Assembly (NCBI GenBank): GCA_014859895.1
Contig: JACZKS010000147.1
Coordinates: forward strand, 1-64,000
Direction of reading: 5' to 3'
DNA from: Rhodospirillales bacterium
GTDB taxonomy: Bacteria > Pseudomonadota > Alphaproteobacteria > Rhodospirillales > Shumkoniaceae
DNA length: 64,000 nt
Shown here: positions 1 through 9,488 of the stretch, one piece after another
How positions within the stretch are numbered: position 1 is the stretch's first letter
Layout of the letters: every line of letters begins with the position of its first letter
Position numbers and translations under genes: made by a program
Notes under the pieces: generated by a model
Told to the model about the DNA's origin: nothing
Databases searched by the model: none
What the model saw: the letters and a program-made list of their open reading frames with translations, nothing else

Positions 1-2400
1 TCGACCTTCTCTCCGGAATTCGGCCGCACCCCAGGCGCGCAAGTCTCGCTCACCTCCCGGGCCGGCACCAACCTCTGGCACGGATCGTTCTTCATGAACT
101 ACGGCCTCGACGGCATGACGAAGCCCGACTGGTTCGCAACCCGCTACGGTCTCAGCAGCGGCAAAATGGAGCACAAGAACTACGGCGCTTCCATCGGCGG
201 GCCGATCGTCCGCAACTCGACTTACTTCTTCGCCGCCTACGAAGGGCTTCGCTCCTCGCATCCGGAGACATCGTTGAACTACGTCCCCGACGCCGCCAGC
301 CGCACTTCGGCCTCCGCCGCGCTGAGGCCGTATCTGGATGCGTTCCCGCTTCCTAACCGGACCTCGACGCTTTCCGGCGTGGGGATTTTCGCTTCTTCCT
401 TCACAAACCCGTTTGACGCCGATTCGGCCAGCCTGCGCGTCGATCATTCGTTCTCGGAGAAGCTCCAAGGCTTCATCCGCGCCGGTTGGATGCCCTCGCA
501 GCGCACCTATCGCGGCGACGACCTGACCACGGCTAACGTCATTACCGACGCCGACAACAAGCCCTGGGCCGCGGTGGCAGCGCTCACCTGGACTCCCACG
601 GGCCGGACCTCGAATGACCTGCGTTTCGGTTTCTCGCAGAACGACTTGACCACCAGCGTCACCTCGGACACCTTCGGCGGCGCCACGCCGCTCAGCGCAT
701 CGCTCATCTACCCTGCCGGGATTACCGCCGGCACGGCCGAGTACCGGCTGGGCGTGCTCGGCCTGGCGGGCTACTCGGCTTCCGGGGGCGCCAAGACCGG
801 GCAGATGCAGTGGAACATCGTCAACAACCTGACTTCCATCAAGGGAGCCCACACGATCAAGACCGGCGTCGACTTCCGCCGCACCAGCCCGACTTACTTC
901 CAACGGCCCTACGCCGCGGAGATCACCTTCAACGGCCTGTCCGGTTCCGGCGGCGCGCTGTTGTCGGGAATCGCCACCGCCGCCACGGTGACCTCAAACA
1001 TCACCCGCGTCGAACCGGTGCTGAATAACTTCTCGTTCTTCTTCCAGGACAATTGGAAGGCCGACGACAAGACCACGGTCACCTATGGTTTCCGCTGGGA
1101 CGTCAACCCCGCGCCCGACGTGCGCAGCGGCTCGCCGCCGTTCGCGCTGGGTTCGGATGGCTCGAGCGTCACGCGCTTCAGTCCGCTGTACAAGACCCGC
1201 TGGGCCGACATCGGACCGCGCTTCGGCATGGTGCACCAACTTGAAAACGCGCCCGGCTGGGAGGCCGTGCTGCGCATGGGCGTTGGCGTGTTCTACGACC
1301 TCGGCTATGGGACCACAATGTCCACCTTCAACGGCGTGCCTTATTCGAGCCAGCGCAACCTCTCATTGGCGGCGTTTCCACTCACCGCCGCCAGCATCGT
1401 GCCGCCGGCGCTGCCCGCGACCCGGCCCTACGGCCAGTTGAGCGTCTCTGACCCGCTGCTGCAGTCGCCGCGGTCCACGCAGTGGAACATCAGCCTCGAA
1501 CAGACCATCGCCCACAAGCAGACCCTGACGATGTCCTACATCGGCACACAAGGCCGTAAGCTGATGCTCACTGAGACCCAGGCCGCGTTCACCTCGGATT
1601 ACGACTTCCTGCGGTTGACCACCAACGGCGCCAACTCCGACTATCACGCCGCGCAGATCCAGTATCGGCGCCGGTTCTCGTCGGACCTGTTGACGCAGGT
1701 GAGCTACACCTATAGTTCCGCGATCGACACGCAACCGGCCGATTCCAGCCGCGGCGGCTTCGCCACGATTCTCGCCGACGAGCGCGGCGCTTCCGATTTC
1801 GACGTCCGCCACAACCTTGCTGCCTCGGCCAGCTACCGGCTGCCCGGTGTGAAGCAGGGCGCGGCCCGGCTGATTCTCGGCGACTGGTGGGTGGACTCGG
1901 TCCTGTTCGCCCGCACGGCAATGCCGATGGACGTCCTCAGCCTCTCAGAGTTCGAGAGCGACACCGAGACCGGCTTCGGCGGCGCGTTTGCTCAGGTGCG
2001 GCCGGATTATAACGGCTTGCCCGTCTGGCTGGACGATTCAAGCGCTCCCGGGGGCCGCCGCCTAAACCCCGATGCCTTCACCACGCCGGAAGGCTTCGCC
2101 CAGGGCAACCTGGGCCGTAACGCCATCCGCGGCTTCAAAGCGATACAGCTTGATGTATCCCTGCGCAAGCAACTCCAACTCGGAGAGCGCAGCAGGGCCC
2201 AGGTTTTCGTCCAGGCGTTCAACATTTTCAACACCGCCAACTTCGCCAACCCGTCGACCCAGGAAGGCGCCAATCTCGCCAGTCCGATCTTCGGCTACGC
2301 CACCAGGACTCTGAACCTGGCCGGCGGCGGCGGCGCCGGCTCGATGTACCGGATCGGCAGCCCCCGGACCGTCCAGGTTGGCCTGCGGTTCACATTCTAG
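1..2400 (+). CDS. TonB-dependent receptor, Oar-like (5' partial)
   Basis: Outer-membrane beta-barrel receptor of the large Oar/carboxypeptidase-regulatory type common in Acidobacteria. The reading frame is open from base 1, so the N-terminus (signal peptide, regulatory-like domain and most of the plug) lies outside the window; 799 residues are visible. The first visible residues include FGRTPGAQVSLTSRAGTN and WHGSFF, typical of the end of the plug domain. The rest alternates polar and aromatic positions as in a barrel and ends in VQVGLRFTF, with the terminal Phe expected for Bam-dependent insertion. The likely role is uptake of a large or TonB-dependent nutrient; the substrate is unknown. A small barrel protein gene follows 16 bases downstream, so the two may be co-transcribed. 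Confidence 0.85.
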   Translation, partial: STFSPEFGRTPGAQVSLTSRAGTNLWHGSFFMNYGLDGMTKPDWFATRYGLSSGKMEHKNYGASIGGPIVRNSTYFFAAYEGLRSSHPETSLNYVPDAASRTSASAALRPYLDAFPLPNRTSTLSGVGIFASSFTNPFDADSASLRVDHSFSEKLQGFIRAGWMPSQRTYRGDDLTTANVITDADNKPWAAVAALTWTPTGRTSNDLRFGFSQNDLTTSVTSDTFGGATPLSASLIYPAGITAGTAEYRLGVLGLAGYSASGGAKTGQMQWNIVNNLTSIKGAHTIKTGVDFRRTSPTYFQRPYAAEITFNGLSGSGGALLSGIATAATVTSNITRVEPVLNNFSFFFQDNWKADDKTTVTYGFRWDVNPAPDVRSGSPPFALGSDGSSVTRFSPLYKTRWADIGPRFGMVHQLENAPGWEAVLRMGVGVFYDLGYGTTMSTFNGVPYSSQRNLSLAAFPLTAASIVPPALPATRPYGQLSVSDPLLQSPRSTQWNISLEQTIAHKQTLTMSYIGTQGRKLMLTETQAAFTSDYDFLRLTTNGANSDYHAAQIQYRRRFSSDLLTQVSYTYSSAIDTQPADSSRGGFATILADERGASDFDVRHNLAASASYRLPGVKQGAARLILGDWWVDSVLFARTAMPMDVLSLSEFESDTETGFGGAFAQVRPDYNGLPVWLDDSSAPGGRRLNPDAFTTPEGFAQGNLGRNAIRGFKAIQLDVSLRKQLQLGERSRAQVFVQAFNIFNTANFANPSTQEGANLASPIFGYATRTLNLAGGGGAGSMYRIGSPRTVQVGLRFTF

Positions 2401-2416
2401 AAGAGGAGCAGTCAAG

Positions 2417-3217
2417 TTGACCTCTATCGCTCACAAACTCCTTCCGGCCGCACTGCTGGCGGCGATGATACTGCCGGCGCAGCAGCCGTCCGGCGCTCCG
2501 GCGTCCGCCCAGGCCGCGGCTCAGCCCGCCGCCGCGCAACCGGCGCCCGAGCCAGAAGTGAAGAACTGGCGCGCCGGAGTCAAATTCAGCGGCCAGTTCC
2601 TGGACCTGTTCGATGAGGCGTCGCTCAACACGTTCGACTCCATCCCCTGGAGATTCACCTCTTCGGCCACCACCGACATCTCCAACCGGCTGGGCTTCGG
2701 CCTGACGTTCGGCTACGACATTTCCAGGCGCGTGTCGCTGAACCTCGATGTGCTGTACCGTCGCGCAGGCTACAGGTCAGGCCTGGAGATCACCGAGGGT
2801 GAAGACGATCTGGACACCATCGAGGACGAGCGGAAGATCACATCCGGTTTCGAGCAGACCAAGGCCGATTACTGGGACCTACCGTTCACGCTGCGTGTCC
2901 ATGACGGCCCGGCGTCGCGGCGCGTCCGCGGCTTTTTCGAGGTGGGCGGGGCTTTGCGCCACGCCACCAGCATCCGGACTTACACAGAACTCGAACAGCC
3001 CGGCCAGGGCGGATCTGTGGACACGACGGCAGCCAAGCCGGCCAATGCGAACGTGCTGGGCGCGGTTGTCGGGGCGGGATGGGACTGGCGAACGTCCAAG
3101 GGCATCAACGTCGTGCCACAGGTGCGCTATACCCACTGGATGAACCCGGTGTTCGATTCGGCGCGGACCCGGAGCAGCCGCAACCAGATCGAATTCATGC
3201 TCGGCATCACGTTCTAA
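2417..3217 (+). CDS. Putative outer-membrane beta-barrel protein
   Basis: Protein of 266 residues whose family I cannot name. I chose the TTG at 2417 because GAGGAG lies 8 bases upstream and the product then opens with a signal peptide (MTSIAHKLLPAALLAAMILP). An Ala/Pro/Gln-rich linker (about residues 20-50) follows, then about 200 residues of alternating polar/hydrophobic strands ending in IEFMLGITF, as in small outer-membrane barrels. An upstream ATG at 2378 overlaps the receptor gene and would spoil the signal peptide. Its position directly after the TonB receptor suggests a shared envelope role, but nothing in the sequence shows a substrate. Confidence 0.7.
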   Translation: MTSIAHKLLPAALLAAMILPAQQPSGAPASAQAAAQPAAAQPAPEPEVKNWRAGVKFSGQFLDLFDEASLNTFDSIPWRFTSSATTDISNRLGFGLTFGYDISRRVSLNLDVLYRRAGYRSGLEITEGEDDLDTIEDERKITSGFEQTKADYWDLPFTLRVHDGPASRRVRGFFEVGGALRHATSIRTYTELEQPGQGGSVDTTAAKPANANVLGAVVGAGWDWRTSKGINVVPQVRYTHWMNPVFDSARTRSSRNQIEFMLGITF

Positions 3218-3351
3218 CGGCGGGTCCGCACCCGTCAGGCGAGGCCCGGCTTAGGGCCGTCATGCTCTTGCACGCCCGGTGCGATCGGGGTACATTCGTG
3301 TATTCGGATCCCCGTGCGGCCATGAATCCAGTTTGCAGTTAAGAGGCTCTC

Positions 3352-4239
3352 ATGAATTCTCTGACCGAATCCCACATCCCCACGCTCCCGTTGCTGGCTC
3401 GCGGAAAAGTACGCGACGTCTACACGGTGGGCGAGGACAAGCTCCTGATGATCGCCACCGACCGCATCTCAGCGTTTGATTGCGTGCTCGGTTCGCCAAT
3501 TCCGGACAAGGGCAGGATCCTGACCCAGATCTCGCTTTTCTGGTTCGACATGTTAAAGGACATTGTGCCGAACCACCTGCTCACGGCGTCGGTGGATGAA
3601 TACCCGGCCGAGTTGCGGCAGTACCGCGACCAGCTCGAAGGCCGGTCAATGCTGGTGAGGCGGGCGCGGATGGTGGATATCGAGTGCGTCGCCCGCGGCT
3701 ATCTGTCCGGTTCGGGCTTGAAGGAGTACAAGAGCAACGGCACGGTGTGCGGTATTCAACTGCCGGCCGGGCTTGTGGATAGCTCGCAGCTTCCGGAACC
3801 GATCTTCACTCCCGCGAGCAAGGAACAGACCGGCCACGACATCAACATCAGCTTCGAAGTGGCCGCGGAAAAAGCCGGGCTGGAACTGGCTTCGCGGCTG
3901 CGCGACCTGACGCTGGCGATCTATCAGAAGGCGGCCGATTACGCGCTCACCCGCGGCATCATCATCGCCGATACTAAGTTTGAATTCGGGTTCATCGACG
4001 GCGTGCTGACGCTGGGCGACGAGGTGCTGACGCCGGATTCATCGCGGTTCTGGCCGGCGGCTGAATACAAGGCCGGCGGCGCTCAGCCGTCGTTCGACAA
4101 ACAGTATGTCCGCGACTATCTGGAGACACTCACCTGGAACAAACAGCCGCCGGCTCCCGTACTTCCTGATGACGTGGTGGCCGGCACTCGGGGCAAGTAC
4201 CTGGACGCCTACACCCGGCTGACTGGAAAGGCGCTGTGA
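3352..4239 (+). CDS. purC: SAICAR synthase (PurC)
   Basis: Phosphoribosylaminoimidazole-succinocarboxamide synthase, the ATP-dependent ligase that joins aspartate to CAIR in de novo purine synthesis; cytoplasmic. The 295-residue length fits the longer PurC class found in many bacteria and yeast. Recognisable blocks are GKVRDVYTV near the N-terminus (ATP-binding region), ATDRISAFDCVLGSPIPDKG, the RARMVDIECVARGYLSGSG segment and EFGFIDGVLTLGDEVLTPDSSR near the C-terminus (quoted in parts). The start ATG at 3352 has an AGAGGC stretch upstream. The next gene overlaps its stop by four bases, so the two are probably translationally coupled. No other pur genes are in the window. Confidence 0.96.
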   Translation: MNSLTESHIPTLPLLARGKVRDVYTVGEDKLLMIATDRISAFDCVLGSPIPDKGRILTQISLFWFDMLKDIVPNHLLTASVDEYPAELRQYRDQLEGRSMLVRRARMVDIECVARGYLSGSGLKEYKSNGTVCGIQLPAGLVDSSQLPEPIFTPASKEQTGHDINISFEVAAEKAGLELASRLRDLTLAIYQKAADYALTRGIIIADTKFEFGFIDGVLTLGDEVLTPDSSRFWPAAEYKAGGAQPSFDKQYVRDYLETLTWNKQPPAPVLPDDVVAGTRGKYLDAYTRLTGKAL

Positions 4240-4802
4240 ACTGGCTTGATTTCCTGCTTCTGATATTCCTCGCCGCCTTCATCGTGGAAGGCGTGGCGAA
4301 GGGCTTTACGCGACAGATTGTCGGGCTTGTTGCGCTGCTGCTCGGCATCCTGATGGGGATCTGGTTTTACGGCACCGCCGGCTCGTTCCTGCTGCCCTAT
4401 GTGAGCAAGCCGGCGGTGGCGAAGCTGCTGGGCTTCCTGATCGTCTTTGTCGGGATTCAGATTCTGGGCGGCATCGCCGGATGGGGCTTGTCGAAGGTGA
4501 TGAAGGCCACCGGGCTGGGCTGGCTGGACCGGGCGCTGGGCGCGGGCTTCGGCGCGTTGAAGGCGGCGCTGGTGGGCGTGGTGCTGGTGATGGCGATCAC
4601 GGCCTTTCCATTCAAGCCGCTGCCCGAGGCAATCGCAAATTCAAGGATCGCCCCGTATTTCATCGACGCCTCGCATGTGCTCACTTATCTGGCGCCGCGC
4701 GACCTGCGCGACGGTTTTGTGGAAACCTACGAAAAGCTGCGTGATTTCTGGATCAAGCACGACCCCAAGACCGGCAAAAAACTCCCTTCGGCCGAAGCCT
4801 GA
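4236..4802 (+). CDS. CvpA family membrane protein
   Basis: Integral membrane protein of 188 residues with about four hydrophobic segments (roughly residues 3-20, 27-50, 65-90 and 105-125) and a polar C-terminal tail. The N-terminal pattern NWLDFLLLIFLAAFIVEGVA followed by KGFTRQIVGLVALLLGI matches the CvpA/colicin V production family. The GTG start overlaps the purC stop (GTGA, four bases). In E. coli cvpA precedes purF, so a purine-gene neighbour is in keeping with the family. Members have been linked to colicin V secretion and envelope stress, but the biochemical role is not settled. Confidence 0.8.
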   Translation: MNWLDFLLLIFLAAFIVEGVAKGFTRQIVGLVALLLGILMGIWFYGTAGSFLLPYVSKPAVAKLLGFLIVFVGIQILGGIAGWGLSKVMKATGLGWLDRALGAGFGALKAALVGVVLVMAITAFPFKPLPEAIANSRIAPYFIDASHVLTYLAPRDLRDGFVETYEKLRDFWIKHDPKTGKKLPSAEA

Positions 4803-4906
4803 GGCGCGCATTGCGCCGTGCCCGGCGCGGCAGGGCGGAGGGGCAGGGTAAATCTATTTGGGCAAAACAGGCTTGCTGATAGACTGAGGGTGAAGGGCGA
4901 GGAGTC

Positions 4907-6106
4907 TTGGCAACCAGCACAGGCGAAATCGAGGCTGCAGGCACGCGGGGCGAACTGCCCCGGCCGCGGAGCGTTGTGTCCATCCTGGGCGCGCTGATCC
5001 TCATCGTCGGCGTGCTCTACATCGGACGGCTGTTCTTCATCGCGCTGGTGAGCGCGGTGCTGCTGGCCTTCATTCTGGAACCGCTGGTGAACCTGATGAT
5101 GCGGCTGAGGCTGCCGCGCGGGCTGTCGAGTTTCATCGCGTCCGCGTTGATGATCTTTGTGCTGTATCTGGGCGGGGTGGTGGCCTGGTCGCAGGCGGTT
5201 GGGCTCTGGGAGGACCTGCCGGTTTACACGCGGCGGGTGGGCGAGTTGATGGATACGGCGACGATCCGCATCGAGCAGGTGGAGAAGGCGGCTCAGGACC
5301 TGATGGTTCCAAAGCGGCTGCGCGAGGAGGCCGAGCAGGCAGCCAAAGCCGCTGAAGCAGCCGAGGCGGCGAAGAAGGTGGTCCGGGGGAGCAAATCGCG
5401 GCAGCGTCCGGTGGATCCGGTGATGCCGCCGCCGGTTCAGGAGGTGAGGATCCGGCAGGACGAAAGTCCGCTGGTGAGCGCCGTCTATGAATGGCTGGAC
5501 AAGTACACCAGTTCGCTGCTGATGGCGTCGTTCGTGCCGTTCCTGGTGTATTTCTTCCTGAGCTGGCGCGACCACTTCCGGCGGAACTTCATGAACCTGG
5601 TGCAGGGCGAAAAGAGGGAGATTATCCAACGCGCCTGGGACGGCATCGGCCGGGTGGCGCGCGCCTATGTGGTGGGCAATTTCATCCTGGGCATCTTCCT
5701 GTCGATCATCACGGCGCTGTTCCTCTATTACGTGAAAGTGCCGTACTGGCAGATTGTTGCGCCGCTGAGCGCATTCCTGAGCCTGGTGCCGTATCTGGGG
5801 CTGCCGCTGGCGGTGCTGCCGCCGTTTTTGGCGATGCTGCCGGTGTATCCGACGTTGCCCGCCTACATCCTGGTGGGCACGGTGGTGTCGTTCCTGCACC
5901 TGATGGCGCTGAACCTGCTTTATCCCAAGCTCGTGGGGGCGAGGGTGCATCTGAACCCGCTGGTGGTGACCGTGGCGATGATGTTCTGGTACCTGCTGTG
6001 GGGCGCCGCCGGCCTGGTGCTGGCGATCCCGATCACCGCAGGGATGAAGGCGGTGTTCGATAGCATCCCGTCGCTACGGGGGTATGGGCGCCTGTTAGGC
6101 GACTAA
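4907..6106 (+). CDS. AI-2E family (PerM/TqsA-like) permease
   Basis: Polytopic membrane protein of 399 residues in the AI-2E transporter superfamily. Paired hydrophobic segments lie near residues 25-75 and 80-105, and a group of segments fills the C-terminal half (about 200-390), with the family-typical LVPYLGLPLAVLPPFLAML and a late WGAAGLVLAIPI segment. Between the halves sits a charged Ala/Glu/Lys-rich insert (about residues 125-185) predicted to be soluble and possibly helical. The start is TTG at 4907, with GAAGGG about nine bases upstream; no ATG fits the conserved length. It ends eight bases before the convergent SIS gene. Substrates of this family vary, so the transported molecule cannot be named. 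Confidence 0.82.
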   Translation: MATSTGEIEAAGTRGELPRPRSVVSILGALILIVGVLYIGRLFFIALVSAVLLAFILEPLVNLMMRLRLPRGLSSFIASALMIFVLYLGGVVAWSQAVGLWEDLPVYTRRVGELMDTATIRIEQVEKAAQDLMVPKRLREEAEQAAKAAEAAEAAKKVVRGSKSRQRPVDPVMPPPVQEVRIRQDESPLVSAVYEWLDKYTSSLLMASFVPFLVYFFLSWRDHFRRNFMNLVQGEKREIIQRAWDGIGRVARAYVVGNFILGIFLSIITALFLYYVKVPYWQIVAPLSAFLSLVPYLGLPLAVLPPFLAMLPVYPTLPAYILVGTVVSFLHLMALNLLYPKLVGARVHLNPLVVTVAMMFWYLLWGAAGLVLAIPITAGMKAVFDSIPSLRGYGRLLGD

Positions 6107-6113
6107 TCGCGGG

Positions 6114-6689
6114 TTAGCGGCCGCACGCGCCGCCGGCCTGTTCCATGAAGTAGTAGGCGATCATGTGGCAGACGATCATGTGGCCGTCTTCGATGCGGCC
6201 CATGTGCGGGTGGCCGACATTGATCTCAAGCTGGGAGAGAGGCCCAAGCTGGCCGCCGTCGCGACCGGTGAGGCCGATGGTCTTGACGCCGATGGAGTTG
6301 GCGTATTCGACGGCGCGCAAAACGTTGGGCGAGTTGCCGGAGCCGGAAATCGAGATCAGGATGTCGCCGGGACGGGCGAAATTCTTGAGTTGTTCGACAA
6401 AGACGACGTCGTAGGAGACGTCATTCGAATAAGCCGTGATGGTGGGCAGCGAATCGGTGAGCGCCATCATGCGAAAGCGCTTCTCCCGGTTGAAGCTGGC
6501 GCCCTTCACCATGTCGCAGATGAAATGCGAGGCAGTGGACGCCGAGCCGCCGTTGCCGCAGGTGAAGATCTGGCGGTCTTCGTTCAGGGCCTCGTCGATC
6601 CAGGCGATGGCCGTCTGAACCTTTTCGAGCGGGATGGCTTCGATGGCGCCGAGGAGTTCCTGTTTGTAGTTGGTTGCGAAGTCACTCAT
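6114..6689 (-). CDS. SIS-domain sugar-phosphate isomerase (GmhA/DiaA-like)
   Basis: Single SIS domain of 191 residues, the usual size of sedoheptulose-7-phosphate isomerase GmhA and of DiaA. The phosphate-binding loop CGNGGSASTASHF and the second SIS motif ISISGSGNSPNVLRAVEY are clear, and the C-terminal EDGHMIVCHMIAYYFME helix resembles the GmhA active-site helix carrying His residues. I used the ATG at 6689, which gives ATGA overlap with the upstream ROK gene; a longer frame upstream of it is only read-through of the antisense of that gene. It is the last gene of a five-gene unit with two sugar kinases and a HAD phosphatase. This suggests isomerisation of a keto/aldose phosphate on the way to an activated heptose or a related sugar. 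Confidence 0.88.
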   Translation of the reverse strand: MSDFATNYKQELLGAIEAIPLEKVQTAIAWIDEALNEDRQIFTCGNGGSASTASHFICDMVKGASFNREKRFRMMALTDSLPTITAYSNDVSYDVVFVEQLKNFARPGDILISISGSGNSPNVLRAVEYANSIGVKTIGLTGRDGGQLGPLSQLEINVGHPHMGRIEDGHMIVCHMIAYYFMEQAGGACGR

Positions 6690-7549
6690 AGAATCTGTTC
6701 CTTTGCCTGACGGGCGAGTTCGAATGCGCCGTAGAGAACGCTGTCGTCGCCAAGGGCGGCCGGGACGACATCGACACGGGCCTTGGACCAGGCGGTGATG
6801 CGGCTGCGGAGTTCCTGGCGCAGGGGCACGAAAAGCGTGTCGCCGGACTTGGCGATGCCGCCGCCGATGACGATGCGCGCGGGGTTGAGCAGCATGATGG
6901 CCGACTTCAAGCCGAGCGAGAGGTTGACGACGTAGCCGTTCACGAAGGCCGGGTCGGCGAGCAGTTCGGGCACAGTGCGGCCGTTGTCGCGTTCGAGCCA
7001 GAGGCCGCAGCACATGCGCTCGAAGCAGCCGTTTGCGCCGCAGAGGCAATCCGGCCCGTCGGGGCGGATGGTGAGATGGCCGATCTCGCCCGCGTAGGAG
7101 TCGGCTCCACGGTAGACGCCGTGCTCGGTGAGGATGCCGCCGCCGATGCCGGTGGAAAGCGTCATGTAGAACAATGGGCGGAAGCCGAAGCCCGCGCCGT
7201 GCAGGCCCTCGCCGAGGGCGCCGGCGTTGGCATCGTTGTCCATCAACACGGGTGCGCCGAAGGTGCGGCTGGCTTCGCCGACGAGATCAAAGCCTTCCCA
7301 GCCGCCAACGTGGGTGGAGAGCACGACCGACTGCGTGGCGTAGTTCACCGGTCCGCCGAAGCCAATGCCGATGGCGGTGATGGCGTTGACGCCCCAGGAA
7401 GCGACGATTTCCGGGAAGCGGGCGGCCATCCAGCGCGGACCGCCGTCGCGATCGGTTGCGCGGGATTCGCGATGAGTCATTCGGCCGGAGGCGTCAAACA
7501 GCGCCAGGGTGAACTTTGTTCCGCCGATGTCGATGGCGAGGAAGTTCAT
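6686..7549 (-). CDS. ROK family sugar kinase
   Basis: ROK (repressor, ORF, kinase) family enzyme of 287 residues without a DNA-binding domain, so a kinase rather than a repressor. Seen in order: the ATP-binding motif AIDIGGTKFTLALFD (residues 5-19), the DNDAN motif with catalytic Asp at 106, STGIGGGI near 136, then GEIGH at 154-158 with the zinc ligands His158, Cys168, Cys170 and Cys175. Family members phosphorylate glucose, N-acetylglucosamine, N-acetylmannosamine or related sugars; the specificity here is unknown. It overlaps its neighbours by four bases on both sides, which implies tightly coupled synthesis with the PfkB kinase and SIS isomerase. Confidence 0.9.
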   Translation of the reverse strand: MNFLAIDIGGTKFTLALFDASGRMTHRESRATDRDGGPRWMAARFPEIVASWGVNAITAIGIGFGGPVNYATQSVVLSTHVGGWEGFDLVGEASRTFGAPVLMDNDANAGALGEGLHGAGFGFRPLFYMTLSTGIGGGILTEHGVYRGADSYAGEIGHLTIRPDGPDCLCGANGCFERMCCGLWLERDNGRTVPELLADPAFVNGYVVNLSLGLKSAIMLLNPARIVIGGGIAKSGDTLFVPLRQELRSRITAWSKARVDVVPAALGDDSVLYGAFELARQAKEQIL

Positions 7550-8520
7550 TGCCGCTGCTCCGCTTGAAGGACCTCGGCGGGCGAGGCCGAGCCGGTGCCC
7601 TTCTTCATGATGGTGATGGATGTGACGAGGTTGCCGAAGCGGGCGGCTTCGGTGGGCGATGCGCCGGCGGCGAGCGAAAGCGCGGTGCCAGCCGAAAAAC
7701 TATCACCGGCGCCGCAAATATCGACGGGGTTGTCGACTGCCACGGTGGGCACCATGGTCTCCTGATCGCTGTCGAGGACGAGGACGCCCTGGGGGCCGTG
7801 GGTGACCATCATCAGCGAATGTCCGACCGCTTCACGCAACGCCCGGTAGCCGGAGACGCCGAGCCGCGCGCAGGCTTCCTGGGCTTCACGCTCGTTGGGT
7901 TTGACAATGACGCCGCGGAAGCGCTCGATGCGCATGCGGGAATCGACAAAGATGATGGGGGCCGAGGGGCGGGCGGCTATCTGCATCAGCGCATCGCGGA
8001 CGGCCGGGGTGACGACGCCGCCGGACTCGGTTTCGGCCTGGTCGGCGACGAGGATGGCGTCGTAGTCCGACGCCGAGCGGAGAAGGCGGGCGACGATTTC
8101 GTGGTTGATGGAGGCAGGCGGCGGGGGCGAGATGAAATCGATGCGGCCGAGGTCTTCATCGCCGGTATCGGCGTTCAGGAGTTTCGTGTAGGTGAACGTC
8201 GGCAGAGGAGAGGTGACCAGGAGCGACGAATCGGCGCCGACGCGGGCCAGCGCCTGGCGGAGTTCGTAGCCGAAGCCGTCGTCGCCGACGGAGCCGAGAA
8301 CCGAGACGGTGCCGCAGCCGAGGGCGCGGAGGTTGTTGGCGACGGTGCCGCCGGCGCCTGCAGTGATGACGGTGGAGGTGACGGCGACGCGGGCGATGCC
8401 GGTTTCACGCGAGGGTTCGGCGAGGGCGGGCGAGTAAGTGCACCAGCGGTCCAGGCAGATATCGCCGACGACGAGGGCGCGAAGCGAAGGGATGCGTTCG
8501 AGGATCTGCCGGGGGGTCAT
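7546..8520 (-). CDS. PfkB family carbohydrate kinase (HldE kinase-domain-like)
   Basis: PfkB/ribokinase family kinase of 324 residues. The N-terminus (LRALVVGDICLDRW) and GAGGTVANNLRALG correspond to the first PfkB signature, and CGAGDSFSAGTALSLAAG near the C-terminus is the second, with the catalytic Asp of GAGD and the anion hole. The arrangement resembles the kinase domain of HldE (RfaE), which phosphorylates D-glycero-D-manno-heptose 7-phosphate at C1, but the nucleotidyltransferase domain of HldE is absent. Other PfkB substrates such as ribose, fructose or 2-keto sugars remain possible. It overlaps the genes on both sides by four bases within the same operon. Confidence 0.85.
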   Translation of the reverse strand: MTPRQILERIPSLRALVVGDICLDRWCTYSPALAEPSRETGIARVAVTSTVITAGAGGTVANNLRALGCGTVSVLGSVGDDGFGYELRQALARVGADSSLLVTSPLPTFTYTKLLNADTGDEDLGRIDFISPPPPASINHEIVARLLRSASDYDAILVADQAETESGGVVTPAVRDALMQIAARPSAPIIFVDSRMRIERFRGVIVKPNEREAQEACARLGVSGYRALREAVGHSLMMVTHGPQGVLVLDSDQETMVPTVAVDNPVDICGAGDSFSAGTALSLAAGASPTEAARFGNLVTSITIMKKGTGSASPAEVLQAEQRQ

Positions 8521-9488
8521 GGGAGTTTTCCGAGGATGGCCTTGCGCAGGGCGGGGAAGGTGGCGCGGTGGTCGCCGGAGAAATAGTAGCTCTCGCCGCC
8601 TTCGGCGACGGTGCGGACCAGGAGGGTTTTGTGGGGGCGGAAGTAGTAACCGGGATCGGTCTTGGGCAGTTCGCTGCGGAAGTCGCCGTGGATGGGCACC
8701 ATGTCGAAGACGGCTGACGTGAAGTGTTTGATCTGGCGGCCTTGCTGATGGGCGACGTTGCGGGCCATGGCGAGGGCCTTGAGGAAGACCTCGGGGCCCA
8801 TGATGGCGGAGCCGAAGCTGAGCAGGACGCCGCCTTCGAGGCCTTCCATGACCTTGGTGAAGATGAGGAAGTCGCGGTAGCTGGTTTCGCCGAGAGCGGC
8901 GCCGTCGCAGTTGGGGTGTTCGTGGAGGATGTCGTAGCCGATGCCGACGTGGTGGGTGACGGGGACGCCGAGGCGGTAGGCGTTGGCGAGGATGGAAAGG
9001 TCTCTGTGGGGGAAGTCCGATTCAAGGATGCGGCGGCCGATGCCTTCACCGAGGCCTTCGCCGGATGAGGCGGTATCGCGGATCCAGAGGTTGAGTTCGC
9101 CGGTTTCGGACCATAGGCCGAATTCGCCGGACTTGATATAGCGGGCGACGGATTCGGTGGTTGCGCCGATGCGGGCGAGTTCGTAGTCGTGGATCATGCC
9201 GGCGCCGTTCATGGCGATGACGGAGATGACGCCGCGCTCAAGGAGGTCGATGATGTGGCGGCTGACGCCGGCGCGCTGGAGGTGTGCGCCCATCATGAGG
9301 ATGCGGGACGAGCCGGACGAGACGGCACTGGCACAGCGCGAGGCGACGGTGTCGAGGTCGGCGTGCGAGAAGGCGGGCAGGTCGGCGTCGAGTCCGGCCC
9401 AGCGGTCGAGTTGGAGATCGTGGGTGCGCTCGCCGAGGGGTTTGACGAGCAGGCGAGAGCGGTCGAAGGAGGGGTATTTGCTGGGCAT
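8517..9488 (-). CDS. Deoxyhypusine-synthase-like protein of unknown function
   Basis: Protein of 323 residues that I do not recognise with certainty. The stretch around residues 60-110 (RILMMGAHLQRAGVSRHI, then LLERGVISVIAMNGAGMIHD and ELARIGATTESVA) resembles the NAD-binding core of deoxyhypusine synthase and its bacterial homologues. The true enzymes act on a protein lysine or, in bacteria, on polyamines. I could not identify the catalytic lysine segment, so the chemistry is open. GVPVTHHVGIGYDILHEHPN near residue 175 looks like a ligand site. It has four-base overlaps or abutment with the PfkB kinase and the HAD gene, so it belongs to the sugar operon rather than to a hypusine pathway. Confidence 0.6.
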   Translation of the reverse strand: MPSKYPSFDRSRLLVKPLGERTHDLQLDRWAGLDADLPAFSHADLDTVASRCASAVSSGSSRILMMGAHLQRAGVSRHIIDLLERGVISVIAMNGAGMIHDYELARIGATTESVARYIKSGEFGLWSETGELNLWIRDTASSGEGLGEGIGRRILESDFPHRDLSILANAYRLGVPVTHHVGIGYDILHEHPNCDGAALGETSYRDFLIFTKVMEGLEGGVLLSFGSAIMGPEVFLKALAMARNVAHQQGRQIKHFTSAVFDMVPIHGDFRSELPKTDPGYYFRPHKTLLVRTVAEGGESYYFSGDHRATFPALRKAILGKLP